From the NCBI GenBank assembly GCA_039680785.1, contig JBDKSF010000096.1:1-64000 (forward strand): a DNA stretch of 64,000 nt. Reading direction: 5' to 3'. The DNA is from Candidatus Cloacimonas sp. (GTDB taxonomy: Bacteria > Cloacimonadota > Cloacimonadia > Cloacimonadales > Cloacimonadaceae). The position numbers were made by a program, and so were the translations under genes. Within the stretch, counting starts at the first letter, position 1; each line of letters starts with the position of its first letter. Below the pieces are notes generated by a model. It saw only the letters and a program-made list of their open reading frames with translations. It had not been told where the DNA came from and made no database searches. Positions 28,842 to 40,211 of this stretch are shown piece after piece.

Positions 28842-29842
28842 ATTTTCTCGTTCAAATCCCTTTCCAACATACCAGGTGTTTTAATTGATGTTAAAGAATC
28901 ACCTTTACTGAAATATATTATTGCCTCACAGTCCTTTTTGCCCTTAAGAGAATCCAAAGCTTTCTCCGGAGGCAATAAAAATAAAGCTGTAGAAAGACCG
29001 TCCGACCATGCGGCAGAAGGAGATAAAACAGTTACCGACTGCACATTTTTTACTGGATAACCGGTAAATGGATCTAAAATATGATGATAGCGAGTGCCGT
29101 TGTATTCAAAAAATTGCTGATAATCTCCCGAAGTTGAAATACTTAGATTCAATACTTTGAAACTGGCGATAAAATCATCCGTCTTGCGAGGATGTTGAAT
29201 ATAAACAATTTGCGGTTTTTTGTAACCGAAGAAGATCATCGAACTTCTACAGTTAATGTATCCATCATCCAATTTCAAAGTTTGCATATAATCCTTTGCT
29301 TTATCCAGTATATAACCTTTGGCAATAGAGCCAAAAGTAAGCTGCATTCCTACTGGCTTATATAAATTTTTTTGATTATACCGAATTTTGCTGAAATCTA
29401 CTTTGGCGAGTGTTTTCTTTACTAACATCGAATCGGGTGGAACCGGATTTTCCACATTAAAACCCCATAAATCCCACACCGGTTTTATCGTGGGATCAAA
29501 AGTTCCGTCAGTCATTTTATATAAACTATCGGCAATTGTAAGTAAATTATAGATGTCGGCATCCATAGCAAAGACAGTATGAGTGGAATCTGCATTTATT
29601 TTGCCCAAATAGCTGTCGGGATTAAATTCATTCAGTTTGCTTTCCAGATTATGAATGTAGTTAAACACTTTATCAATTTGATGACCAACATTTTTACTCT
29701 GCGAAGTGGCAGATATTTCTACTATCGTATCCATCAAATATTGACTTTTTAATTCAGTAAAAGACCTGGTTAAGTATTTATAAGCGCCAAATCCAATTAC
29801 TAAAATCAGGATTAGAAGTGATATAATTTCTCTCCGATTCAT
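28838..29842 (-). CDS. apbE: ApbE-like FAD:protein FMN transferase with altered motif
   Basis: 334 residues with one N-terminal membrane anchor (~5-24, no lipobox cysteine). ApbE features are present: LMDTIVEISA (~36-45), DGTFDPTIKPVWDLWGF (~130-146), GSIAKGYILDKA (~170-181), TSGDYQQFFEY (~235) and HHILDPFTGYP (~251-261). The family moves FMN from FAD onto threonines of Rnf/Nqr subunits and other periplasmic proteins. The usual glycine pair of the IN-x-GG-D/N-I segment is here INCRSSMIFFG, so this conserved loop is changed and activity is uncertain. It lies 10 nt after the zinc-ribbon membrane gene and overlaps folE2. Confidence 0.85.
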   Translation of the reverse strand: MNRREIISLLILILVIGFGAYKYLTRSFTELKSQYLMDTIVEISATSQSKNVGHQIDKVFNYIHNLESKLNEFNPDSYLGKINADSTHTVFAMDADIYNLLTIADSLYKMTDGTFDPTIKPVWDLWGFNVENPVPPDSMLVKKTLAKVDFSKIRYNQKNLYKPVGMQLTFGSIAKGYILDKAKDYMQTLKLDDGYINCRSSMIFFGYKKPQIVYIQHPRKTDDFIASFKVLNLSISTSGDYQQFFEYNGTRYHHILDPFTGYPVKNVQSVTVLSPSAAWSDGLSTALFLLPPEKALDSLKGKKDCEAIIYFSKGDSLTSIKTPGMLERDLNEKI

Positions 29843-29852
29843 AATGAATGCC

Positions 29853-30650
29853 TCACAAACGATAGTTCAAAAGTTCAAAATCAATCAATTTACGCGTATA
29901 ATCCCTTAACGCAAAAAAGGAGAATGTTAAAATTAGAGCTTCCGGAATTAACAACAGCCAGAAAAACAAAAGACCAAGAACATTTAAAACTGCTAAGACC
30001 AAAGCAAGCAAATAGATATTCCAACGCACATCCTGTAAATGCTGATAGGATTTTTTTATTGCTTTACCAGGGCTTAAGTTCAATTCTTCCATCAAAACTA
30101 AAGAGGGTAAAGAAATGGCAACCCAATAGTTAGCTAAAACAAGCCAGACCAGATGCAAAATTGGTCCCGAAGGAAATTCTGGTAGTCCAAAACAGATGAT
30201 ATAGATAAGGCAAAAATAAATGGCATTGATAAGAGTCCATAAGAAATAACGCGGATAACTGTGTAGAGCCGTAAACATTTCAGACAGTTTAAGATGATAT
30301 TCTTTATGCTTACAAATTGCCTCAAAAGAAATTAGCATAAAGGGAATGAAGACAGAAAAAGTAACTGCCTTAATTAGTAAGTTTAACAAAAATTGTCCGG
30401 TTGTATTACTTTCCAATACCACAATACTATTAAACAGCCAAATTAAAACTGCTACGGGAATTAAACCCAAAATTACAGCAAAAGCTGCACCCGGCATTGA
30501 AGCAGCCATTTGTTTCTTGAATGCTTTATATGTATCAGATAAAGATTTCATTGAATAAAGATCATTTTTGAGGACAGATGTATGTCTGCCGCATTGCATA
30601 CACCATACATCGTGGATGGCAAGGTGGGCATTACAATATCTACAGCGCAT
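29853..30650 (-). CDS. Zinc-ribbon multipass membrane protein, function unknown
   Basis: 265 residues. It begins with a short zinc ribbon (Cys3, Cys6, Cys17, Cys20) on the cytoplasmic side and then has about six hydrophobic segments (roughly 55-78, 88-110, 133-152, 158-178, 205-228, 230-248). I do not recognise a named family; the overall plan resembles small membrane proteins with a zinc_ribbon_2 head and a glycerophosphodiester-phosphodiesterase-type membrane domain, but this is only an impression. It is the first gene of a minus-strand run ending with hydG. About 140 bp of non-coding sequence separates it from the end of nrdJ. Confidence 0.6.
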   Translation of the reverse strand: MRCRYCNAHLAIHDVWCMQCGRHTSVLKNDLYSMKSLSDTYKAFKKQMAASMPGAAFAVILGLIPVAVLIWLFNSIVVLESNTTGQFLLNLLIKAVTFSVFIPFMLISFEAICKHKEYHLKLSEMFTALHSYPRYFLWTLINAIYFCLIYIICFGLPEFPSGPILHLVWLVLANYWVAISLPSLVLMEELNLSPGKAIKKSYQHLQDVRWNIYLLALVLAVLNVLGLLFFWLLLIPEALILTFSFFALRDYTRKLIDFELLNYRL

Positions 30651-30789
30651 TTATTCTCCTTTTATAATAGAATTAGCGAATTTCGAATCAGCACTTTAAT
30701 GTAACCAAATCTTTTGCAGCATAGCAAAATATACTATTAGGTCTTGCATTTAGGCAAAAATATAATAACGCTACTTTTGTCAAGCATAG

Positions 30790-33045
30790 CTAACATTTAC
30801 TCCATCCACAGGAAGGACATTTTAAGCATCCTTCAATATGTTCAATTGTATTTCCACAGTCCGGACAAAGTGCAAATCCATTACCTAACGGCTTATCCGA
30901 ATCATTATAAGCATTTTCGGTTTGGTTTTCATTTTGCGCAAAATCACCATTAGTATATTGCCTTAAAAAATGTTCTAATGCCTGTCCAACGGCATCGCCG
31001 CAAGAAGTAATCATTTTCCCTTTATTCCACATAGGGGATTGACAACGAATTCCTTTCAGCTGCCTAATTATGGACTCAATCTCTATTTGAGATCGCAAAG
31101 CCAAAGAAACCATTCTTGCCAATGCTTCCAATTGGGCAGAAGCACATCCACCCACTTTTCCCATTTGAATAAAGACCTCACAGGCACCTTGAGCATCGGA
31201 ATTTATGGTTACATACATATGGCCACATCCTGTTTCCACGCGCTGAGTTATCCCTTTGGTAATTTCAGGTCTGGTTCTGGGAGCAACCTTTTTTTCACTT
31301 TTTTCCGCTACCTCAGTTTGAGTTCCCTTACTTAGAACTTGAAATTCACGGCTTCCATCTCTGTAAACCGTAACTCCTTTACAATTAAGTTGATAGGCAA
31401 GTTCATAAGCACTTCTGATATCATCCACCGTAGCTGAATTTGGAAAATTAATGGTTTTGCTAACCGCATTATCAGTATATTGTTGAAAAGCTGCCTGCAT
31501 TCTGATATGCCATTCGGGGCTAATATTATGGGCTGTCTGAAAAATCATTTTTTGCTCTTGCGGAATTTCATCTATATTATCAAGGGACCCCTCAGATAAA
31601 ATCTTCTCCAGCAAATCCTCACTATATAATCCTTTATCTTCCAATTCCTTCTGCAAGTATTTGTTCACATAAATTAATTTTTCGCCATCCATCACATTCT
31701 TAACATAGGCAAGAGAAAATTGGGGCTCAATACCACTGGAAGTATCAGCAATCATACTAATTGTTCCCGTGGGAGCAATCGTAGTAAGAGTAGCATTCCG
31801 CAGACCTTTTTGCTTAATTTCTTCTTTTAGGAAATCCCAATTTTGCTCCATTTTTTCGCGCTTGAACATACCGTGGGCATAAATACTTTCGGAAAAATTA
31901 GGAAAAGCACCTTTTACCTGTGCCAGCTGCATAGACCTTTCTTTGGCAGAGAAATCTATAAATTCCATAATTTTAGCGCCCAGAGCTACCGCAGATTCAC
32001 TCGCATAAGGTATTTTCAGCTGAAACAACAAATCTGCCCAACCCATAACTCCCAGTCCAATTTTCCGGTTTGCTTTGGACATTGCATCAATTTGAGGTAG
32101 GGGAAATCGGGAAACATCAATTACTGCATCCAGAAAATCAACGCTATCATAAACCACTTTCTTTAATTTATCCCAGTTTAACTCGTTGTCTTTTATCAGC
32201 AATGCCAGATTTATAGAGCCCAAATTACATGCTTCATAAGGTAGTAATGGCTGTTCTCCACAAGGGTTTGTTGATTCTATTTTTCCTAAAGACGGAGTAG
32301 GATTAGCATTATTAATTCTATCCAAAAAAACAATTCCGGGTTCACCGTTTTTATGCGCCATTTGCACAATCAGGGAAAAAACATCACGCGCTTTTAATTT
32401 GGCGCATACTTCATTTGTATGAGGAGAAATCAGATTATATTCATCATCATTGGCAACCGCCTGCATAAAATCTTCAGTAATGCCTACGCTGATGTTAAAA
32501 TTGGTTAGTTCCGCAGGATTTTCTTTGCAAGTGATAAAATCCAATATTTGCGGATGATCCACATTTAAAATCGCCATATTTGCCCCTCTTCTGGTTCCAC
32601 CTTGTTTTACAGCATCAGTAGCAGCGTTAAAAACCTTCAAAAAAGAAAGCGGTCCACTGGAAACACCATTAGTAGAACGAACCCGGGCATTGGCTTCTCT
32701 TAAACGACTGAAAGAAAAACCAGTTCCACCTCCGCTTTTATGAATTAAAGCAGCATCTTTTACAGTTTCAAAAATACTTTCCATACTGTCTTCAATAGGT
32801 AACACAAAACAAGCGGCGAGTTGTTGTAAATCACTTCCGGCATTCATTAAAGTGGGGGAATTGGGTAAGAAATATCCTGAATCCATCAAATCGTAAAACC
32901 GTTTGGTTTTTTCTTCATCACCCTGTGCAAGATTGGAGGCAACCCGTGTAAGCATTTTATCCCAGTCCTCAATCAAATTGCCTTTATCATCTTTGTGGAA
33001 ATATCTTTTTTCCAATACTTTCAGTGCATTTTCCGATAATTGCAT
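30790..33045 (-). CDS. nrdJ: Adenosylcobalamin-dependent (class II) ribonucleotide reductase
   Basis: 751 residues. Cys79 (LAACFVLPIEDS) is the first of the redox pair, and Cys262/Glu264 in NPCGEQPLLPYEACNLGS form the radical site; APTGTISMIADTSSGIEP follows near 425. The C-terminus has a zinc ribbon CPDCGN...CLKCPSCGWSKC, typical of NrdJ. It reduces ribonucleotides to deoxyribonucleotides using B12 and does not depend on oxygen. It follows kce after 11 nt with a GGGAAGG ribosome site between them, so both are likely on one transcript. The stop lies near a T-rich stretch but no clear terminator is seen. Cytoplasmic. Confidence 0.95.
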   Translation of the reverse strand: MQLSENALKVLEKRYFHKDDKGNLIEDWDKMLTRVASNLAQGDEEKTKRFYDLMDSGYFLPNSPTLMNAGSDLQQLAACFVLPIEDSMESIFETVKDAALIHKSGGGTGFSFSRLREANARVRSTNGVSSGPLSFLKVFNAATDAVKQGGTRRGANMAILNVDHPQILDFITCKENPAELTNFNISVGITEDFMQAVANDDEYNLISPHTNEVCAKLKARDVFSLIVQMAHKNGEPGIVFLDRINNANPTPSLGKIESTNPCGEQPLLPYEACNLGSINLALLIKDNELNWDKLKKVVYDSVDFLDAVIDVSRFPLPQIDAMSKANRKIGLGVMGWADLLFQLKIPYASESAVALGAKIMEFIDFSAKERSMQLAQVKGAFPNFSESIYAHGMFKREKMEQNWDFLKEEIKQKGLRNATLTTIAPTGTISMIADTSSGIEPQFSLAYVKNVMDGEKLIYVNKYLQKELEDKGLYSEDLLEKILSEGSLDNIDEIPQEQKMIFQTAHNISPEWHIRMQAAFQQYTDNAVSKTINFPNSATVDDIRSAYELAYQLNCKGVTVYRDGSREFQVLSKGTQTEVAEKSEKKVAPRTRPEITKGITQRVETGCGHMYVTINSDAQGACEVFIQMGKVGGCASAQLEALARMVSLALRSQIEIESIIRQLKGIRCQSPMWNKGKMITSCGDAVGQALEHFLRQYTNGDFAQNENQTENAYNDSDKPLGNGFALCPDCGNTIEHIEGCLKCPSCGWSKC

Positions 33046-33056
33046 TCTACCTTCCC

Positions 33057-34278
<1,222 letters not shown>

Positions 34279-35082
34279 TCAATCTTTAAACCAGCTCTCA
34301 AAAAGCCGGACTCTGGTTAAATTGCCGAAATTAGCATCAAGAATGCGTGCTGCAATCTGGGCAAATTTATTTTCATTGTCGCTAACATAAAAAGTGTCCG
34401 TTCCTTTTTGCCCATCATTATCTACGCGCAAATAACGCGTTAAGTATTCAGTTATTGCCATTGCGCTATCTACTAAAGTAACATCCTCTCCCATAATTTT
34501 TTGTATCGTTTTGGAGAGTAAAGGATAATGTGTGCAACCCAAAACAAGGGTATCAACTCCTTGATTTTTCATATCTGCCAGATATATGCTGGCAACTTTT
34601 TCCGTAACAGGATGATCAATCCAACCTTCTTCTACCAAAGGAACAAACAAAGGACAGGCAGCTGAAACTATATAGGCGTCTGGAATTAGTTTCAAAATTG
34701 CTTTCGGATAAGCTTTGCTCATTATCGTTCCTTCCGTTCCAATTATTCCAATACATTTATTTTTGGTAGTTTTAACTGCTTGTTCCGCGCCGGGTTCAAT
34801 AACGCCAATAATGGGAATATCGGTTAATTTTTGTAATGCCGGTATGGCTACAGCGGAGGATGTATTGCAGGCAATAACTAAAATTTTGATGCCTTGTTGC
34901 AATAAAAAACGAGCATTCTGTAGCGAATATTCTATGATATTATTAGGTGATTTGGGACCATAAGGAACTCTGGCAGTGTCTCCAAAATAAATCAGATCTT
35001 CTTCTGGAAAATTATTACGAATGGCTTTATAAACAGTTAAGCCACCAACTCCGGAATCAAAAAGACCGATTGCTTTTTTCAT
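34279..35082 (-). CDS. murI: Glutamate racemase
   Basis: 267 residues. Both catalytic cysteines are present: Cys72 in VIACNTSSA and Cys183 in LGCTHYPLL; the opening IGLFDSGVGGLTV and FGDTARVPYGPKS are classic. It supplies D-glutamate for peptidoglycan without cofactors. The ATG overlaps the end of rnr by 4 nt. With alr at 2.8-4.7 kb it gives the window two amino-acid racemases of wall synthesis. Cytoplasmic. Confidence 0.95.
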   Translation of the reverse strand: MKKAIGLFDSGVGGLTVYKAIRNNFPEEDLIYFGDTARVPYGPKSPNNIIEYSLQNARFLLQQGIKILVIACNTSSAVAIPALQKLTDIPIIGVIEPGAEQAVKTTKNKCIGIIGTEGTIMSKAYPKAILKLIPDAYIVSAACPLFVPLVEEGWIDHPVTEKVASIYLADMKNQGVDTLVLGCTHYPLLSKTIQKIMGEDVTLVDSAMAITEYLTRYLRVDNDGQKGTDTFYVSDNENKFAQIAARILDANFGNLTRVRLFESWFKD

Positions 35083-37400
35083 TTATCTCCTCTTACTTTA
35101 TACCCATATTTTGATTGAGACCGATTGGACTTTTTTATTTCTGTGGACTTGGTTGAAGAAGGGTAATTTTTAGCGGAAGAATACTTTACTCTGCCGCGGG
35201 GCTTATGGTTTTCAGATGTTTTAGGTGAGAATGATATGCTTTGCTTACTCGCAATATTATGCTGCAGAGTTTTGTTGATAGGCAGAAGATAAACATCATC
35301 GGCAACATTGGAAATCTCAACTTGCATAGTATCCAGCAACTGATAATAGTTATGTGTTATGTAATTTACATAGCGCATTTCTTGTTCTCTAAATTCCCAA
35401 TTCTTCTCTCCCAAATCAATTCTGGCGATAATTCCCGTGATGGGAATTTCTTCTAACTGGATAACTAATCCCCTGGAATTGGCAGAAATAACCATTCCTT
35501 TATATATTTCTCCTTCGTGCTTTTTCATAAAAGCCCGACTGTAAATTCTTTCTATGTCGCGTTCTGACTGATCTGCTTGCAATTCTTGTTCGGAAGCAAC
35601 TTCAGCATAATGTTTTAATTGGGTGAGTGAAAACGCTTGCTTACTGCTGTGAATTAAATATGTTTTGCATAAATGATGAATGACTAAATCGCAAAGACGA
35701 CGGATTGGACTGGTGAAATGAGTATAGTCATCTAAAGCCAAACCAAAATGATGGATGTGTTCTGTGCTGTATTTTGCTTTTTTCATACTTCTTAAAACAA
35801 TACGGTCAAAAACCTTGTGATAGGCAGGATTGGGTAATGAATTTAATAAATACTGGAGTGATTTATTTAAATTTTCATACATAACCCACTTAACTCCATA
35901 ATAGGAAAGCAAATCAATCAGCCATTGCAATTTATTATAATCAGGATCTTCATGAATACGATAAAGTGTTGCCGGAGCAAGCTGTGAAAGGCGTTTTGCC
36001 ACATATTCATTAGCTATTAACATAAAATTTTCGATCAATTTATGGCTTTCGGTTTCCTCTGCCAAAGATAAACGCCGCACAAAACCGTTTTCATCGTAAT
36101 CATATTCAATTTCTGGCAAATCGAAAAAGAGATATCCTGCCTCCACTCTTATTTCAGTTAGAATGCGGGAAAGATTTCTTGCTTCAAATAGAATATCTTG
36201 CAATTCCGGTGGCAAATCCGATTCTTGATTGTTAAAAAGAACATCCACTTCGTCATAATTAAGCCGGGCATTACTGCAAATAATGCTTTCATAGATACTT
36301 TGCTCCAAAATGTGTCCTTTCGAATCAAATTCCGTTTGCACGGTTAAACAAAGTTTCTGTTCTTCAGGCCTTAAACTGCAGATTAAATTGGAAATGCGCT
36401 CAGGTAACATTGGAATAACTTTCTTAGGAAAATAAAAACTGTTACCGCGTTTAACTGCCTCTTGAAAAATGGCTCCCTCCACAGGTAAATAATGTGCTAC
36501 ATCTGCAATATGAACATAAAGACGCCAACCTATGTCCGTTTTTTCAAGAGAAATAGCATCGTCAAAATCCTTGGCGGAGATTGGATCAATGGTAAAAGTA
36601 TATAAATCAGTAAGATCTCGCCGATTTTTATGATCTTTTAAGTTAATTGTGTCAGAAAGCTGTTCTGTAGCATTGATCACCTCTTCAGGAAATTCTAAAG
36701 GTAAATTGTATTGGCGGATAACGGCTAATAGTTCAACTTCTGGATCTCCTGATTTTCCTAAAACTTCTATAACTTTGCCTACAGGTAACTTACCCGTTTT
36801 CGGATTACCCCAATTGGTTATTTGTAAAATTACCTTGTCTCCATCGTGGGCATTTGCCGTATCTGAAACATAGAACCATTTATGTATTTTAGGATTACTG
36901 CAAACAAATGTCCAATTATCTTTAACTAATGATAGGTCTCCTGCTAACTTGTCTGAACTTCTTTCAACTATTTTTCGGATAATGGCATAATTCTGATGAC
37001 CCTTTCTATACTTGAGTTCAAAGTCAACAACATCATTATGAAAAGCATTTAAAGTATCTTCTTCGTTAATATAATAGTCCTTCTCAGGAGTTCGGACAAA
37101 GGCATAGGAAAAATTTCTGGATAAAGGTGTGGCATCGAAAATGCCTTGTAACAGTTTTGGATTGGAAGTGGGGGAGGGCTGCTCAGATGATTGCATCTCT
37201 TTTAAGCGAAATTTTCTTTGTGCTTTTACTAAAATGCCTTCCTCTCTCATTTCGTTAAGAATATTGCTAAGTTCGGCTTTCTCTGCTCTATTACAATGTA
37301 GTAGATTAACTATCTCATTGTAAGATAATCCATTAGATTGAATTTTGGAGATTTCATCTAATATTGCTTGTTTGAACTCATTCTTATTTAAAGTGTTCAT
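35079..37400 (-). CDS. rnr: Ribonuclease R (RNB family 3'-5' exoribonuclease)
   Basis: 773 residues. A winged-helix start (~1-65) is followed by cold-shock-like domains, the RNB catalytic domain with TIDPISAKDFDDAISL (~268-283, the acidic metal ligands) and HFTSPIRRLCDLVIH-type sequence (~555-570), an S1 domain (~635-720, EGEIYKGMVISA) and a lysine/serine-rich basic tail. The order and length match RNase R, not RNase II. It degrades structured RNA 3' to 5' and works in RNA quality control. It overlaps murI by 4 nt and the small membrane-protein gene by 1 nt. Cytoplasmic. Confidence 0.94.
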   Translation of the reverse strand: MNTLNKNEFKQAILDEISKIQSNGLSYNEIVNLLHCNRAEKAELSNILNEMREEGILVKAQRKFRLKEMQSSEQPSPTSNPKLLQGIFDATPLSRNFSYAFVRTPEKDYYINEEDTLNAFHNDVVDFELKYRKGHQNYAIIRKIVERSSDKLAGDLSLVKDNWTFVCSNPKIHKWFYVSDTANAHDGDKVILQITNWGNPKTGKLPVGKVIEVLGKSGDPEVELLAVIRQYNLPLEFPEEVINATEQLSDTINLKDHKNRRDLTDLYTFTIDPISAKDFDDAISLEKTDIGWRLYVHIADVAHYLPVEGAIFQEAVKRGNSFYFPKKVIPMLPERISNLICSLRPEEQKLCLTVQTEFDSKGHILEQSIYESIICSNARLNYDEVDVLFNNQESDLPPELQDILFEARNLSRILTEIRVEAGYLFFDLPEIEYDYDENGFVRRLSLAEETESHKLIENFMLIANEYVAKRLSQLAPATLYRIHEDPDYNKLQWLIDLLSYYGVKWVMYENLNKSLQYLLNSLPNPAYHKVFDRIVLRSMKKAKYSTEHIHHFGLALDDYTHFTSPIRRLCDLVIHHLCKTYLIHSSKQAFSLTQLKHYAEVASEQELQADQSERDIERIYSRAFMKKHEGEIYKGMVISANSRGLVIQLEEIPITGIIARIDLGEKNWEFREQEMRYVNYITHNYYQLLDTMQVEISNVADDVYLLPINKTLQHNIASKQSISFSPKTSENHKPRGRVKYSSAKNYPSSTKSTEIKKSNRSQSKYGYKVRGDK

Positions 37401-37837
37401 TAATATTTCTTCCCAATTTTTTGTGTTAAAATAGCAATTAATTGTTCTCTTTCTTGCTTATCAGCAGAAAAGCGTAAAGACATACCCCTAAAAGGATCTA
37501 ACCGACGCGGCATTTTAAAAGTGGAAAGCATAATTCCTCTTTTATCTTCGTAAAAACAACCAAAATCAGTATAGGGACGGGTCACACTAATTATAAGATA
37601 ACGCACATGAATTCTATCTTCAAATAGTTCATACTCCGTTATAATGAAATAGGGTAGAAGGTTACCTAAAACTAATATCATTCCTAAAAAGTAGTAAAAT
37701 GGCTGTTGCCAACCCGTCACCGTAATTCTGTAAAGCAGAACAGAAAGTAAAATTAAGAAAACAACCAGAATCAAAGAAGCCCAGGGGCGTTCAATAAATG
37801 GCCAGGATTTCCATTTTAGCATTGGTTCAGGCAACAT
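37400..37837 (-). CDS. Small membrane protein with PH-like cytoplasmic domain
   Basis: 145 residues, two hydrophobic helices (~20-40 and ~46-68), then a hydrophilic part beginning EYELFEDRIHVRYLIISV, which looks like the strand pattern of bacterial PH-like domains, and LDPFRGMSLRFSADKQE near the end. I do not recognise a named family. Its start overlaps yicC by 11 nt and its stop overlaps rnr by 1 nt, so translation is probably coupled on both sides. It is likely an inner-membrane protein; role unknown. Confidence 0.62.
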   Translation of the reverse strand: MLPEPMLKWKSWPFIERPWASLILVVFLILLSVLLYRITVTGWQQPFYYFLGMILVLGNLLPYFIITEYELFEDRIHVRYLIISVTRPYTDFGCFYEDKRGIMLSTFKMPRRLDPFRGMSLRFSADKQEREQLIAILTQKIGKKY

Positions 37838-38702
37838 TTTGGATTATCTCCCGACATTTTTCAATTTCTTCCTTAAGCGTTAAGATCAACGGAAAACTTT
37901 TGGAAGTAGAGAATTTGGAACCCATAGTATTTGCTTCCCGTTGCATTTCTTGAATGATGAAATTGAGGGTTTTTCCTATATCACCCGTTTCTTGTAAAGT
38001 GTTTTGAAAAGTTGTAATATGAGCTCTCAAGCGAGATATTTCCTCATTGATGTCATATTTATCTACATAAATGGCTGTCTCTTGCATTATGCGTTGCTCC
38101 AGATTTTCAATACTATATTCTCCTAATAACTCTTCAATGTGTTTATGCATATTTTGAAACAGTTCTTTTTTGTAGGGCTCGCATAAAGTGGATATTTCAG
38201 CAATAATCTTATCCATCTTTTGTAGCGAGGCAAATAAAACATCTTTTATTTGGCATCCTTCTTTGCTGAGTGATTCGTTAATTTTTTGCAAGGCAAGATT
38301 AAGCGCTTCTTTTATAATATCAGCTAAAAGAACATCATCAGCCAAACGATCTTCACTGGCAATAACTCCTGGTTCTTGCAATAAAAATTCTATGGGTATT
38401 ATCTCGTCACTGGCTAAAAGAGTTATTGCTTGTATAGCTAATTCATTGTATTTTAATAGTTTCGTTCTATCTAAATATAATCTTGGCTCTCTATGATCAT
38501 TGTAATATAATTTGATCTCAATCGTCCCACGCGAAAGGATTTTTTCGGCTTGATGTCTAATTGTGGCTTCCAAAAAACTTAATTCTCTCGGGAGGGAATA
38601 ACGAATGTCCAAAAAACGACCATTTATGGATTTTATTTCAATATCAATATCAATGCCCTCTCTAAAAATATGAGCATTTCCGTAACCTGTCATACTTTTC
38701 AT
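37827..38702 (-). CDS. yicC: YicC-family endoribonuclease
   Basis: 291 residues beginning MKSMTGYGNAH, the unmistakable YicC opening, with SINGRFLDIRYSLPRE (~26-41) and the C-terminal FIIQEMQREANTMGSKF block. Members are hexameric endoribonucleases implicated in small-RNA turnover. In many bacteria yicC precedes gmk or rpoZ; here it leads into the small membrane protein and rnr, so two RNA-decay enzymes share a probable operon. Cytoplasmic. Confidence 0.92.
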   Translation of the reverse strand: MKSMTGYGNAHIFREGIDIDIEIKSINGRFLDIRYSLPRELSFLEATIRHQAEKILSRGTIEIKLYYNDHREPRLYLDRTKLLKYNELAIQAITLLASDEIIPIEFLLQEPGVIASEDRLADDVLLADIIKEALNLALQKINESLSKEGCQIKDVLFASLQKMDKIIAEISTLCEPYKKELFQNMHKHIEELLGEYSIENLEQRIMQETAIYVDKYDINEEISRLRAHITTFQNTLQETGDIGKTLNFIIQEMQREANTMGSKFSTSKSFPLILTLKEEIEKCREIIQNVA

Positions 38703-38927
38703 TTTTTCTCCTAACTATATTTTGAAAACAATGTTCTTACTGGATAAGTTACTTATCAATCTGAAGAATGCAAGCGAACAAAAAATAAAAATAAATGCTT
38801 ATTATCAATTCTAAGCTACCCAATATATAAATTTAGGCAGGGGGATAAAGGACTTAAATACAAAGTAGATAACTTCCCTATATGCAAGTTTACATAATAT
38901 GCCTTAATGCAACATATTTGTCCCTCG

Positions 38928-40211
38928 CTAAAAACAGATAAGCGTGCTTGCCGTTGCATCTTTAACCTCTACTGTTTTTAAAGTTCCAAAATCACTTTCT
39001 GTCCCTGGTAAAACTGCAACTTTAAAATCCCTTGTTTTTCCCGAAACGATATCCACACTTTTTTTGCTGTAATTCTCCACATATACTTCAACTTTTTTAC
39101 CGATTTTAGCTTTATTTTTTTGCAAAGATATATTTCGCTGCAGATCTATCATTCGTTGCAAGCGGTTTAGACCTTCAGATTCGCTAACTTGATTTTTCAT
39201 AGATGCTGCAGCAGTTCCTGGACGCGGACTGAACTTGTAACAAAAAACATCGTCAAAGCCAACTTGCTTCATAACATCTATAGTATCCTGAAAATCAGAA
39301 TCCGTTTCATCTGGAAAACCGGTCATAATATCAGTAGTTATAGCTATGTTAGGTATAGCTTTATGCAATTTATGGATCAAATCTAAATAATACATAGCAG
39401 TATATTTTCTATTCATTGCCTTTAATATCTTATCGCTTCCGCTTTGTAAAGGTAAATGTATATGTTCGCATACATTAGCTGATGTTGACAGCACTTCTAT
39501 GAGCTCATCGGATAAGTCCTTAGGATGAGAAGTAATGAACCTTAAACGATATATTTCATCAAGTTTGTTCAATTTTGTTAATAAGCCAGGAAACTTCATT
39601 TCATTATCATTGTAAGAATTGACATTTTGACCCAATAATGTAATATCTTTTCTACCTTGCTTACCTGCCAAAATTGTTTCCTCAACAATATCCTGCCAAG
39701 GACGACTTCGTTCGCGTCCTCTTACATAAGGAACAATACAGTAAGAACAAAAATTATTGCAACCGCGCATAATGGTAACAAACGCCGAATAAGCATTTTG
39801 GTATGTTGGCTGAATACCTTTATAGATTTGCTTTTCATCGAAATCCAGCCAATAGTTCTCTTTTATGCACTTTTCAATAATATCAGGCAGATTAGCATAT
39901 TGATCCACACCCACCACAAAATCCATTGTTAAATAGTTATCTATCAATTCTTTACCAATGCGCTGCGCCATACAACCCACCACCCCAATTTTTAAGTTAG
40001 GATTGTCTTTTTTGCGAGATGATTCACTTCGGATTCTGCCTAACACTCTGTTTTCTGCATGGGCGCGAACACTGCATGTATTGAATAATAATAAATCTGC
40101 GTCTTCTATTTGGTTAGCTTCTTTATGGCCTGCTTCCGTTAAGATTGCAGCGATTAATTCACTATCTGCTACATTCATTTGACAGCCGTAGGTCTCTATA
40201 TAAAATTTCAT
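38928..40211 (-). CDS. miaB: tRNA-2-methylthio-N6-isopentenyladenosine37 synthase
   Basis: 427 residues. The UPF0004 domain starts FYIETYGCQMNVADSE (Cys10), with further cluster ligands in FNTCSVR (~46) and VGCMAQR (~80); the radical SAM motif is CNNFCSYCIVPYVRGRE (~151-167), and a TRAM domain ends the protein. MiaB adds the methylthio group to i6A37 in tRNAs reading codons that start with U. The length is normal. The start overlaps the end of the glycosyltransferase-Ppx fusion gene by 4 nt. Cytoplasmic, two [4Fe-4S] clusters. Confidence 0.95.
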   Translation of the reverse strand: MKFYIETYGCQMNVADSELIAAILTEAGHKEANQIEDADLLLFNTCSVRAHAENRVLGRIRSESSRKKDNPNLKIGVVGCMAQRIGKELIDNYLTMDFVVGVDQYANLPDIIEKCIKENYWLDFDEKQIYKGIQPTYQNAYSAFVTIMRGCNNFCSYCIVPYVRGRERSRPWQDIVEETILAGKQGRKDITLLGQNVNSYNDNEMKFPGLLTKLNKLDEIYRLRFITSHPKDLSDELIEVLSTSANVCEHIHLPLQSGSDKILKAMNRKYTAMYYLDLIHKLHKAIPNIAITTDIMTGFPDETDSDFQDTIDVMKQVGFDDVFCYKFSPRPGTAAASMKNQVSESEGLNRLQRMIDLQRNISLQKNKAKIGKKVEVYVENYSKKSVDIVSGKTRDFKVAVLPGTESDFGTLKTVEVKDATASTLICF

